Positions 1 through 6,179 of a stretch of DNA of 22,372 nt are shown here, one piece after another. The stretch covers positions 1 through 22,372 of the forward strand of contig JBIOJB010000050.1 in the NCBI GenBank assembly GCA_044450465.1, read 5' to 3'. The notes beneath the pieces are model-generated. The model was not told the origin of the DNA. It searched no databases and saw only the letters and a program-made list of their open reading frames with translations. Source of the DNA: JBIOJB01 sp044450465. Its GTDB lineage: Bacteria > Chloroflexota > Dormibacteria > Dormibacterales > Dormibacteraceae. Position numbers and translations under genes: made by a program. How positions within the stretch are numbered: the stretch's first letter is position 1; each line of letters begins with the position of its first letter.

Positions 1-305
1 GTGGGAATCGTGGGCGCGGCCCTTGCCGCGGCAACCACAAGCTTCCTCGACGAGTCTGCGCCGACCACTCGGTGGCCCTGGCTGGCAAGGTCGCGGGCCA
101 CGCGGCCCTCGCCGCAGCCGACGTCGAGCGTCAGCCGGCCCGGTGGCGGCACGAGGTCGAAGAATGCCTTCCTTGCAAATCGCCAATAGGTGTCGTGGTT
201 GGGCTCTCGCGCCCACCGAATCCAGGCCTCCGCCGCTTGATCCCACGCCGCTCGCAGACTGACCTCTTCGCCGAGCTCGTCCGGAGGATCGGTCAGCGGT
301 GGCAC
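1..305 (-). CDS. Class I SAM-dependent methyltransferase, N-terminal part (cut by window edge)
   Basis: The visible reverse-strand translation gives the first ~100 residues of a methyltransferase. A tryptophan-rich N-terminal helix (AWDQAAEAWIRWAR, then HDTYWRFARKAFF) precedes the SAM-binding motif I LDVGCGEGRVARDLA and an acidic strand end (VVGADSS). This arrangement is typical of small stand-alone methyltransferases in Actinomycetota and related phyla. The substrate cannot be told, because the catalytic and substrate-binding C-terminal half lies outside the window. The reading frame is open back to a TAG around 363-365. The GTG at 305 is the start I favour, because homologous proteins begin shortly before the tryptophan-rich helix; no strong ribosome-binding site decides it. 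The family call is secure, the start is not. Confidence 0.8.
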   Translation of the reverse strand, partial: MPPLTDPPDELGEEVSLRAAWDQAAEAWIRWAREPNHDTYWRFARKAFFDLVPPPGRLTLDVGCGEGRVARDLASQGHRVVGADSSRKLVVAAARAAPTIP

Positions 306-423
306 CGCCTGGACTGTACGGCGAAGAAGCTCCTCGTTGGCGCGATGAACACGCTGGTTAAAGGGCTACTGAGCTGATGGGGCAGGACGGCCCGGCCCGC
401 TGTGGGCCGGACCACGTTCGTGA

Positions 424-852
424 TTAGGCGATTGCGGGGGCGGGGACCAGACCGAGCTGCGTCATCTGGTCGAGTAGGTCGAAGTAGACCCGAGCCTCGG
501 CGATCTTTCCGTCTTCGATCCGAAGGACCTGAACCCCGTGGCCTACAACCTTCTTGTTGGTCGGCTGGATCTTGCCGGCAGGACCCTCGAGCGGACCGGT
601 GTTGAGGCCTTCCATGATGATTTCCTGGACGACCCAGGGGGCGTTCACGATCTCGTTTCGAACCGTCATCTTGCCGTTCGGGAAGCCGGTGAGCCAGCGC
701 GTCGCGTACGCGGTGGCGTCGGTTGCGTTGGTCGCCTTGAAGCCGGGTGCGGAGAACTTGATGTCAGCGGCGTGCAGCGCAAGCAAAGCCTTCTCGTCGT
801 GGGCGTTGAAAGCGGCTACAAAGCTGGCGGCGGTGTCTTTGACTTCGGTCAT
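424..852 (-). CDS. SnoaL-like / ester-cyclase family protein (NTF2-like fold)
   Basis: 142-residue protein with the length and pattern of the SnoaL-like NTF2 superfamily: an N-terminal helix (AASFVAAFNAHDEKALLALHA), the ADIKFSAPG strand, a WLTGFPNGKMTV segment, and a C-terminal sheet (GVQVLRIEDGKIAEARVYFDLLDQMTQLG). The closing 'R.y.D...q.GL' strand is characteristic of the polyketide-cyclase/ester-cyclase branch. Members bind small hydrophobic ligands or act as cyclases or hydrolases; the substrate cannot be read from sequence. The start at 852 is chosen over an upstream ATG at 918 because it has an excellent Shine-Dalgarno AGGAGG six bases upstream and because homology begins there. It is cytoplasmic, with no signal peptide. 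An extended -10 box lies about 115 bp upstream. Confidence 0.85.
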   Translation of the reverse strand: MTEVKDTAASFVAAFNAHDEKALLALHAADIKFSAPGFKATNATDATAYATRWLTGFPNGKMTVRNEIVNAPWVVQEIIMEGLNTGPLEGPAGKIQPTNKKVVGHGVQVLRIEDGKIAEARVYFDLLDQMTQLGLVPAPAIA

Positions 853-966
853 GGGTTTCCTCCTAAGGAGTAACCGCGAAGCGGAGGGCCAAGAGGCTAC
901 TGCCATCCATGGCCGCAACCGGGGGAGCCGTCCGCGACTCCCGACTCAGTCCAGGAAACTCATCGC

Positions 967-975
967 ATTGTACCA
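967..975 (-). promoter_or_regulatory. Extended -10 promoter element for the SnoaL-like gene
   Basis: Read on the minus strand this is TGGTACAAT, which fits an extended -10 box (TGn followed by a 5/6 match to TATAAT). No convincing -35 is present, as is usual with extended -10 promoters. Transcription would start near 960, giving the SnoaL-like gene a leader of about 108 nt. This is inference from consensus only. Confidence 0.35.
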
Positions 976-1003
976 CGAAATGGTTGCGCCGCCGTGCTAA
1001 TAT

Positions 1004-1297
1004 TTGGCGATCGAGCGCCCTCGCCTTCTATCTGTCGCCGAAGCAGCCGACGAGCTGAGCGCTTCCGAAGCCTATGTCCGCAGGCTGCTGGCTCGGCAGC
1101 GTCTCTACGGAACGAAAATCGGTCCCGTTTGGGCCATCTACCCCGACGACCTGGAGGCCTTCAAACGCACGCGCCGCCCGCCGGGCCGTCCTCGCAAGCT
1201 CACCGACAAGGCAAGGCACCGATCGTCGGTGGCCCAGATCGAAAAAGAGCGCGGCCGGGCCGGAACCAAGCGGCTGCTGCGCAACCCGCCGCGCTAA
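1004..1297 (+). CDS. Small helix-turn-helix DNA-binding protein (excisionase/MerR-like HTH_17)
   Basis: 97-residue protein. Residues ~8-57 (LLSVAEAADELSASEAYVRRLL, then GPVWAIYPDDLEAF) match the winged HTH_17 'excisionase' architecture: a helix-turn-helix that recognises DNA followed by a short wing and a D-L-E-x-F helix. The C-terminal 40 residues are basic and rich in Arg/Lys (RPPGRPRK, AT-hook-like, then KERGRAGTKRLL), which suggests non-specific DNA contact. The only possible start in frame is TTG at 1004, because a TAA lies at 998-1000; there is no Shine-Dalgarno, so a leaderless message is likely. No phage or integrase gene is nearby, so a chromosomal regulator seems more likely than a true excisionase. 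The target is unknown. Confidence 0.75.
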   Translation: MAIERPRLLSVAEAADELSASEAYVRRLLARQRLYGTKIGPVWAIYPDDLEAFKRTRRPPGRPRKLTDKARHRSSVAQIEKERGRAGTKRLLRNPPR

Positions 1298-1325
1298 ACG
1301 GCGCCGTTAACCGCTGAAGCCGCGG

Positions 1326-1772
1326 TCAATCCTCCGAGCGAAGTGGCGTGAGGATGACCAGCGGGATGGTGCGATGAGTTTGCGATTGGTAGCGATCGTA
1401 TTGCGGCCAGAGCTTCGTAATCTCCGGCCACAGCCTGCGCTGCTCTTCGGCCGAGGCAGCCCGAGCCGCCGCACCAAAACGCTTGATGCCCACCTGCACG
1501 AGCACGTCGGGGCTCGCCGTCAGGTTGAGCAGCCATGCCGGCGGTGAGTCACTTCCACCTTTCGAAGCGACGACCACATAGCGATTGCGATCGCGGTGAT
1601 AGAGCAGCGCCGCTGTGCGAGGCCGGCCTGTCTTGCGCCCCGTCGTGTGAAGCAGCAGCATGGGCAGACGGCCAAGCCGCTCTCCAACCCGTCCGCCGGT
1701 GACCTCGTAGATGAACTGATGGGCCGCGAGCAGTCTCGAGCCGACGAGGCGGTCGAACGTGGACTCCGGCAT
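1326..1772 (-). CDS. Deazaflavin (F420)-dependent nitroreductase family protein
   Basis: 148 residues, the standard size for the Ddn-like nitroreductase/quinone-reductase family with a split beta-barrel fold. Recognisable blocks are the N-terminal helix (LVGSRLLAAHQFIYEVTGGRVGERL), the core LLLHTTGRKTGRPRTAALLY with the conserved TTGRKTG/R..PL turn that binds the F420 phosphate, VVVASKGGSDSPPAWLLNL, and the terminal LTPLRSED-type tail. Such enzymes use F420H2 to reduce quinones, nitroaromatics or other electrophiles and are often membrane-associated through the N-terminal helix. The presence of the family suggests the organism makes F420. The ATG at 1772 is divergent from, and nearly abuts, the DinB-fold gene, and a 12-bp palindrome lies between them. 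Confidence 0.88.
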   Translation of the reverse strand: MPESTFDRLVGSRLLAAHQFIYEVTGGRVGERLGRLPMLLLHTTGRKTGRPRTAALLYHRDRNRYVVVASKGGSDSPPAWLLNLTASPDVLVQVGIKRFGAAARAASAEEQRRLWPEITKLWPQYDRYQSQTHRTIPLVILTPLRSED

Positions 1773-1784
1773 GCGCCGAGTTTA

Positions 1785-1796
1785 CGAGGCGCCTCG
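1785..1796. promoter_or_regulatory. 12-bp perfect palindrome in the divergent intergenic region
   Basis: CGAGGCGCCTCG is self-complementary and sits 13 bp upstream of the nitroreductase start, within the ~49-bp gap before the favoured start of the divergent DinB-fold gene. It could be an operator shared by both genes. A GC-rich 12-mer palindrome can also arise by chance in this genome. Confidence 0.2.
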
Positions 1797-1821
1797 GGCA
1801 AGTTTGGTTACCTTACTGCTC

Positions 1822-2562
1822 GTGCCCGACTTCGCCGGCGCCTACCGCGAGACATACGAGGGCATGCGCCAGACGCTGTCAGGAATGGACGCCGACCTGC
1901 TCGGCCGCAAGGTGCCGTTCTCACCTCTCTGGAACGTCAGGGACGTGGTCGCTCATGTCACCGCAGAAGCCGCGATGGCGGCGGGCGGCGATCCTGAGCT
2001 CGCCGGCCTCGATGTCGCGGGAGCCTGGATGGACCCTGCCGTGGCGAGGCGCCGGGACGAGCTGAACGCCAGACAGATCGAGCAGCGCGCTGGACGCAGC
2101 CTGGGCGAGGTCCTAGACGAATGGTCGGCCCACGTGCCGCTCGTAGAGCGCATGCTGCGCGGCGAGATTTCGTTTCCGATCTCGCTGCCGTTTATCGAAA
2201 GCATCCTGGTGACCGATCTGGCCATGCACGGCCAGGACATCCGCTCTGTGGCGGGTGCGCCGGGTGCTCGCGATTCTGCGGCGGTGGGTATCGCGCTTGG
2301 GTCGTTCGCGGGCGCTCTCGGGCTCAAGCTCCAGGCTCTGTCGGTGCCGGCGCTTCGGCTGCGCTACGGCGGCAAGGAGCGCGTGCTGGGCGATTCACCG
2401 ATTGGCGCCACGGTGACGGCTGACCGGTTCGAGGTCATCCGCGCGCTGGCCGGCCGGCGCAGCACAAGCCAGATCCGGGCGCTCGAGTGGGAAGGCGATC
2501 CCGAGCCTTATCTGCCGCTGATCCCGGCGTACGGACCCCGCGAGGACTCAATCGAAGACTAG
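1822..2562 (+). CDS. Maleylpyruvate isomerase / DinB-fold family protein
   Basis: 246 residues from the GTG at 1822. The N-terminus (PDFAGAYRETYEGM, then WNVRDVVAHVTAEAA) matches the four-helix DinB/mycothiol-dependent maleylpyruvate isomerase domain, and the ~90-residue C-terminal part resembles the accessory domain of these proteins. Metal-ligand candidates are H45 (DVVAHV) and a D132-x3-H136 pair (TDLAMHG). The family usually has E-x3-H at the second site, so the D is a conservative change. Members are mycothiol- or bacillithiol-linked transferases or unknowns; the substrate cannot be assigned. An ATG at 1771 is also in frame but would leave no room for a divergent promoter and adds a non-homologous tail. 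The stop TAG overlaps the tetR stop as CTAG. Confidence 0.8.
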   Translation: MPDFAGAYRETYEGMRQTLSGMDADLLGRKVPFSPLWNVRDVVAHVTAEAAMAAGGDPELAGLDVAGAWMDPAVARRRDELNARQIEQRAGRSLGEVLDEWSAHVPLVERMLRGEISFPISLPFIESILVTDLAMHGQDIRSVAGAPGARDSAAVGIALGSFAGALGLKLQALSVPALRLRYGGKERVLGDSPIGATVTADRFEVIRALAGRRSTSQIRALEWEGDPEPYLPLIPAYGPREDSIED

Positions 2563-3191
2563 GAGCCAGGCACAGCGCGGAGAACCGAGTTGACGAAGAG
2601 CCGCGAAACCTTGGCGGCGAGCCGATTGGGATCCTTCTCGTGGATCCGCTCACCCAGCCGGCCACTGATCCACAGCGCAGCAAGGCCGTGAACCATCGAC
2701 CAGGCCGAGACCGCCACCAACTCAGGGTCGTTGGCTCGCAGGAAACCCTCCAAGTGGCATCGAGCTACAGTGCTCACCAGCAGGGCGTAGGCACCGTCGC
2801 TGGCCGCAACGAATTCCGGATCGTTCGCATTCAGGAGCTCGAGCCTGAACATGACCTCGAAGCGGCCCGGGTTGGCTAGAGCAAACTTCACGTAGCCGCG
2901 ACCGACGGCCTCGAGGACGGAAGGGCCGTCGACGGGCTGCGCCTCACCGATCGCCGCCAGCACCGCCCCGGCCAGCTGCACATAGCCCTGGGTGGCGAAA
3001 GCCGTCAGCAGGCCCGCCTTGTTCTCGAAGTGGTGGGCGGAGGCGGCGTGGGTGACCCCGACCTGGCGAGCCACGGCCCGCAACGAGACGTGGCCCACGC
3101 CACGGTCCCGCACCACCTGTTCGACCGCGTCCACGAGGGCCACCTTTAAATCCCCATGGTGGTAGCCGCGAACGGGGATCTTGACTGTCAT
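2559..3191 (-). CDS. TetR/AcrR-family transcriptional repressor
   Basis: 210 residues. The N-terminal DNA-binding domain (~residues 8-60) begins with the hallmark RGYHHGDLKVALVDA, followed by VSLRAVARQVGVTHAASAHHF, the helix-turn-helix with the recognition helix near H48-F54. The C-terminal TetR_C-type ligand domain (~70-205) includes a GYVKFALANPGRFEVMF block common in this subfamily. It should act as a dimeric repressor released by a small ligand. It is divergent from the VOC/SRPBCC pair, with a 21-bp palindrome at 3189-3209 overlapping its own start codon, so it probably represses both itself and the pair. The start ATG at 3191 immediately precedes the conserved RGYHHGDL segment. Its 3' end overlaps the convergent DinB-fold gene by 4 bp. 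Confidence 0.92.
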   Translation of the reverse strand: MTVKIPVRGYHHGDLKVALVDAVEQVVRDRGVGHVSLRAVARQVGVTHAASAHHFENKAGLLTAFATQGYVQLAGAVLAAIGEAQPVDGPSVLEAVGRGYVKFALANPGRFEVMFRLELLNANDPEFVAASDGAYALLVSTVARCHLEGFLRANDPELVAVSAWSMVHGLAALWISGRLGERIHEKDPNRLAAKVSRLFVNSVLRAVPGS

Positions 3192-3209
3192 CTAACCGAT
3201 GGTAAGATG
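3181..3209 (+). promoter_or_regulatory. Sigma70-type promoter with embedded TetR operator palindrome
   Basis: On the plus strand TTGACT (3181-3186) and TAAGAT (3203-3208) are separated by 16 bp, a good housekeeping -35/-10 pair aimed at the VOC gene. Between and over them lies an inverted repeat at 3189-3209: arms CATCTAACC and GGTAAGATG around a GAT centre, with eight of nine positions complementary. Binding here would cover the -10 box and the tetR start codon. This layout is classic for TetR autorepression plus control of a divergent gene; the assignment to this TetR is inferred from position. Confidence 0.7.
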
Positions 3210-3243
3210 CTCGGACCCAAGCCAACGACAAACGGAGGGGCCG

Positions 3244-3636
3244 ATGAGCAAGATCGAATACCGGGGCACTTTGGTCTGCAGTATCAATGTTTCGGATCTG
3301 GACCGATCCGTCGAGTGGTATCGGGATGGTCTTGGCTTTGAAGAGATCTACCGGCAGAACGAATACGGATGGTGCGAGATGCGCTCGCCGATCGACGGCG
3401 TGACGATCGGCTTGCAGCGTGCCGAGTCCGGCTTTGGCCCGGGCGGAGCAACCCTCAGCTTCACGGTTGCAGACGTCGACGCAGCGCGCCGGCACCTGCA
3501 AGCGACCGGCGCCAGATTTGACGGCGACATGGTCGTCATACCAGGCGACGATGGCGTCACGCTCGCCAACTTCTTCGATCCGGATGGCAATCCGCTGACG
3601 CTGGCCCAGCCCAACACGCCTGCTAAGGCGGGCTAG
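3244..3636 (+). CDS. VOC (glyoxalase/bleomycin-resistance) superfamily protein
   Basis: 130 residues with two beta-alpha-beta-beta-beta modules of the vicinal-oxygen-chelate fold: module 1 is SINVSDLDRSVEWYRDGLGFEEIYR, module 2 is LSFTVADVDAARRHLQATGARFDG, ending in the typical FFDPDGNPLTLAQP strand. VOC proteins are metal-dependent lyases, isomerases or dioxygenases, or drug-binding resistance proteins; which applies here is not visible. The ATG at 3244 is preceded by GGAGG at ~7 bp spacing, which decides it over an upstream GTG at 3199. The gene is 8 bp upstream of the SRPBCC gene, almost certainly one transcript, and sits behind the TetR-controlled promoter. A role in response to a TetR ligand such as a xenobiotic or endogenous toxic metabolite is inference. 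Confidence 0.88.
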   Translation: MSKIEYRGTLVCSINVSDLDRSVEWYRDGLGFEEIYRQNEYGWCEMRSPIDGVTIGLQRAESGFGPGGATLSFTVADVDAARRHLQATGARFDGDMVVIPGDDGVTLANFFDPDGNPLTLAQPNTPAKAG

Positions 3637-3644
3637 GGACCGCG

Positions 3645-4124
3645 ATGGCGATTCAGTCCGGGGACGGAAAGGCGACCACTACGCGATCGACATTTCGACT
3701 GAGGTTCGCCGTCACGAGGTCGATCGAGGCGACGGCGACGACCGTCTGGAGCCTGCTCACGGATCTCAGAGCGCAGGCGAAATGGAACTCGACCTTGACC
3801 AGCATTGAAGGGAAGGTCGCGATTGGCCAACGCGTTTCGTTCAAAGTGCCCGCAGCGCCCGGTCAGACCTTCAGCCCGAAAGTCGTCGCCTACGACGAGC
3901 CACATTCGATGGTGTGGCGCCTGAACCGGTGGCCGTTGCTGTTGAGCGAGCGAACGTATCGGCTGAGTCCAGGACCCGATGGCTCGACGGAGTTCGCGCT
4001 CGACGAGGTCTTCAGCGGCTTGCTGCTGCCTGTGATCGCAAAGTCGCTGCCGGATTTCGCCGCGATGTTCGAGCGCACTGCCAGGGATCTGCAAGCCGCG
4101 GCCCAGGCCGCCGCGCCCCCCTGA
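3645..4124 (+). CDS. SRPBCC-domain protein (polyketide cyclase/dehydrase-like)
   Basis: 159 residues matching the START-like SRPBCC fold: an early strand (FRLRFAVTRSIEATATTVWSLLTDLRAQAKWNSTL is the 'a pp e.vw..ltd...w..w...' signature), middle strands (GQRVSFKVPAA, KVVAYDEPHSMVWRL), and the C-terminal helix (PVIAKSLPDFAAMFERTARDLQAAA). The fold forms a deep hydrophobic ligand pocket; members bind lipids or polyketides or assist in their metabolism. It lies 8 bp after the VOC gene and likely shares its TetR-controlled transcript. The ligand is unknown. No signal peptide or membrane segment is present. Confidence 0.85.
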   Translation: MAIQSGDGKATTTRSTFRLRFAVTRSIEATATTVWSLLTDLRAQAKWNSTLTSIEGKVAIGQRVSFKVPAAPGQTFSPKVVAYDEPHSMVWRLNRWPLLLSERTYRLSPGPDGSTEFALDEVFSGLLLPVIAKSLPDFAAMFERTARDLQAAAQAAAPP

Positions 4125-4147
4125 GCACGTCGGTCGTCGCCAACGGC

Positions 4148-4246
4148 TGGCGGGGATGGATGGGAATCGAACCCACCCAGGACGCCTCACAGCGCCCCGC
4201 AAACGGTTTTGAAGACCGCGGGAGGCACCAGCCCCCGTACATCCCC
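4148..4246 (-). tRNA. selC: tRNA-Sec (anticodon TCA), 99 nt with encoded CCA
   Basis: Read on the minus strand: acceptor GGGGATG(T) pairing with (C)CATCCCC, a 6-bp D stem with the minimal TGGT loop, an anticodon arm GCGGT-CTTCAAA-ACCGT with anticodon TCA, a long extra arm (8 bp possible, including two G·T pairs), a T arm GTGGG-TTCGATT-CCCAT, discriminator G and genomic CCA. Anticodon TCA, the 6-bp D stem, the very short D loop and the long extra arm together are diagnostic of bacterial selenocysteine tRNA, which is charged with serine by SerRS and converted by SelA. The eighth acceptor pair would be T·C, a mismatch worth checking. The tRNA starts about 50 bp after the thioredoxin stop on the same strand. 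No selA, selB or selD is visible in the window. Confidence 0.93.
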
Positions 4247-4296
4247 AGCTCCGATCGCGCCCGCGCGTGGGCGCCGCCGACGAGGTTGAGTATCGC

Positions 4297-4635
4297 CTAG
4301 ATGAGCGCCTGCAGCTTGGTCACCAGGTCGCCCTTCATGTTCGGGCGGTAGCCCACCGTGCGCTCCGCGGCCTGGCCGTTCTTGAAGATGATGACGGTGG
4401 GGATCGACATGATGCCGAGCTTCATCGGGGTGGTGGGGTTCTCGTCGATGTCCATCTTCACGACCTTGATCTTGTCGCCGAGCTCCCCACGAATCTGCTC
4501 AACGATCGGGGCGATCATGCGGCATGGACCGCACCAAACCGCCCAGAAGTCGACCAGCACCGGCTTGTCCGACTTGAGCACGGCGCTCTCGAAGTCGGCG
4601 TCTGTCACCGCTTGAACCTCTGCCACTTCTGTCAT
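4297..4635 (-). CDS. trxA: Thioredoxin
   Basis: 112 residues, normal length for TrxA. The active site WCGPC (C35, C38) lies in VDFWAVWCGPCRM, with the buried Asp (VDF), the cis-proline loop (MSIPTVIIF) and the C-terminal helix (KGDLVTKLQALI). It is a cytoplasmic disulfide reductant with no signal peptide. Its ATG directly abuts the TAA stop of the FmdB gene (TAA then ATG), implying translational coupling. It is the last protein gene of a minus-strand run that begins at rpsF, immediately before tRNA-Sec. No selenocysteine codon replaces the active-site Cys. Confidence 0.96.
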   Translation of the reverse strand: MTEVAEVQAVTDADFESAVLKSDKPVLVDFWAVWCGPCRMIAPIVEQIRGELGDKIKVVKMDIDENPTTPMKLGIMSIPTVIIFKNGQAAERTVGYRPNMKGDLVTKLQALI

Positions 4636-5010
4636 TTATGAAGCCTTCTCCGTTTTTGAATCCGATGAGCTCGTTGATTTCGCGTCCGGCTTGGGATCGG
4701 ATTTGGATTCCGACTTCGACTCGGACTGAGACTTGGACTCGGACTTACCGTCCGTCTTGGACTCGGACTTGCCGTCCGCTTTGGATCCGGCTTCCGAGGA
4801 CGACCCGTTCGAGCCCCCAGTGGAAACGTTCGAGCTCTTGTAGTCGGTCGTGTAGTAGCCGCTGCCCGTGAAGATGACACCGGCCGGGTAGACCATCTTC
4901 GAGAGCTTGCCGCCGCAGTTGGGACAGGCCTTGAGAGGCTCCTCGGAGATCCTCTGAACGATCTCGAACTCGTGGCCGCAATCGCCACAGCGGTATCCGT
5001 AGGTGGGCAT
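4636..5010 (-). CDS. FmdB-family zinc-ribbon protein with charged low-complexity tail
   Basis: 124 residues. The first ~55 are a canonical FmdB/CxxC_CxxC_SSSS regulatory domain: MPTYGYRCGDCGHEFE with C8/C11 and ACPNCGG with C29/C32 forming a zinc ribbon, then the GVIFTGSGYYTTDY motif typical of the family. The remaining ~65 residues are an almost pure Ser/Lys/Glu/Asp repeat tail (KSESK, KSDPK and variants), probably disordered. FmdB-like proteins are suspected regulators or assembly factors with no firm biochemical role. Its stop is contiguous with the thioredoxin start, and 17 bp separate it from the upstream DUF1015 gene. The tail's internally repetitive codons make its length likely to vary between strains. 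Confidence 0.92.
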   Translation of the reverse strand: MPTYGYRCGDCGHEFEIVQRISEEPLKACPNCGGKLSKMVYPAGVIFTGSGYYTTDYKSSNVSTGGSNGSSSEAGSKADGKSESKTDGKSESKSQSESKSESKSDPKPDAKSTSSSDSKTEKAS

Positions 5011-5027
5011 CTTCTTCGGGTTCCTAA

Positions 5028-6179
5028 CTATAGACGCCGATCTCGGGCCAGCCTGTGAAAGACCATCCCCGACGGCGGTTTCGGGTGGAAATAGGTGCTC
5101 TTCTGCGGAAGTGTCTTACCCGCTTCGGCCAGTTTCAACACCTGGCGGAGGTCCGGCGGTCCGAGGAAGAACGCCGCGACGCCGGCGCCCTCGTCCACCC
5201 ATTTGGCGGCCTCTGCAGGGTCCCTCGTGTACATCACCAGGTCTTCCGCAGTGCGCTTGCCGAGCATGTTGTCGATCACCTGATCGTGTAACTCCACCAC
5301 GGCCACCTCCCCTTCCAACGGCAGCACCTGGAAGCGGTGGTCCCGGTAGGTGCCGGCAGCCACCCGGCCGCGGATGGCGGCGAGGGTCTCCTCCAGCGTC
5401 GACGCCGCTTCGCCGCCGGTGATCGCGACTCCCGCCTTCATCACCCGATGGGTGGGCAGGACATCGAGGCCTGGGTCTGCCATGTCCGTGAGCAGCGCCA
5501 GGGTGAACCTCGATGCGGAATCGGCCTCCCCGCCGACCTCCTGCGCATAGGCGAGAGCCGTCTCGTAGCGGTGGTGGCCGTCGGCGATGAGGACCGGCAG
5601 GCTGGCGAACGCTTGGCTGACGGTGGAATGGATCGCCGCATCGGATACGACCCAGAGCCTGTGCGAGGTCCCGGTCCCTTCCGGCCCACTGAACTCCACC
5701 GCCGGCGCGCCAGCGGCCACCCCATCGATGGCGTCGGCCAGGCTCCCGTTTCCTTCATATGTGAACCACAGCGGTTCAAAGGCCACGCCCGTCGCCCTCA
5801 TGAGGGCGAGCCGGTCCTCCTTGGGTCCGCGATGGGTGCGCTCATGTGGCAGCACCACCCTGTCCTCGTATGGCTGCAGGCGCAGGGCGGCGATCAGGTC
5901 CAGCCGCCGCCGGCCTTCGAACTGCACCTCGTGCACGTACATGGAGGGGGGGTCTTCGGCGAGGATGCCGCCCCGGGTCCACTCGTCGAACGCAGTGGCG
6001 GCCGATGCGTAGTCGGCGCCCGGCCTGGTCAGCCGGACCACGTTGTAGGGAGACTGCGCTCGATAGCCCGGAAGCTTCGACTCTGGAATCACGTCGTAGG
6101 GTGGCGCCAGCAGGGGGCCGAGGTCTCCGACACGCGAGAGCTGATAGCGGACCCCCGGCAGGGCGCGAACGTCAGCCAT
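5028..6179 (-). CDS. DUF1015 family protein
   Basis: 383 residues from the ATG at 6179. Typical DUF1015 landmarks are present: the opening ADVRALPGVRY, APPYDVI near residue 28, SPYNVVRL, VLPHERTHRGPKEDRL, ADGHHRYETAL and TDMADPGLDVLPTHR. The family is widespread and very often sits beside serA, yet its biochemical role is not established; the HERT, DGHHRYET and THR blocks look like an active site. The start ATGGCTGA overlaps the end of serA by 8 bp, strongly suggesting translational coupling. A longer frame from 6212 is possible, but the homology starts at MADVR. A role linked to serine or phosphoserine metabolism is inferred from neighbourhood only. Confidence 0.9.
   Translation of the reverse strand: MADVRALPGVRYQLSRVGDLGPLLAPPYDVIPESKLPGYRAQSPYNVVRLTRPGADYASAATAFDEWTRGGILAEDPPSMYVHEVQFEGRRRLDLIAALRLQPYEDRVVLPHERTHRGPKEDRLALMRATGVAFEPLWFTYEGNGSLADAIDGVAAGAPAVEFSGPEGTGTSHRLWVVSDAAIHSTVSQAFASLPVLIADGHHRYETALAYAQEVGGEADSASRFTLALLTDMADPGLDVLPTHRVMKAGVAITGGEAASTLEETLAAIRGRVAAGTYRDHRFQVLPLEGEVAVVELHDQVIDNMLGKRTAEDLVMYTRDPAEAAKWVDEGAGVAAFFLGPPDLRQVLKLAEAGKTLPQKSTYFHPKPPSGMVFHRLARDRRL

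Noticed and set aside
969..1003. Forward promoter with TTGTAC and TAATAT for the HTH gene at 1004
   Set aside because: The 23-bp spacer is too long and the predicted start would fall after the only possible start codon.
1004..1297. Phage or integrative-element excisionase
   Set aside because: The HTH fold fits, but no integrase, attachment repeat or tRNA-end duplication is seen nearby.
1297..1308. Perfect palindrome AACGGCGCCGTT between convergent genes
   Set aside because: There is no loop and no T-tract, so it is a poor terminator, and a short GC palindrome has little weight alone.
4297..4635. Selenocysteine-containing thioredoxin next to tRNA-Sec
   Set aside because: The active site reads WCGPC with ordinary Cys codons and no in-frame TGA.
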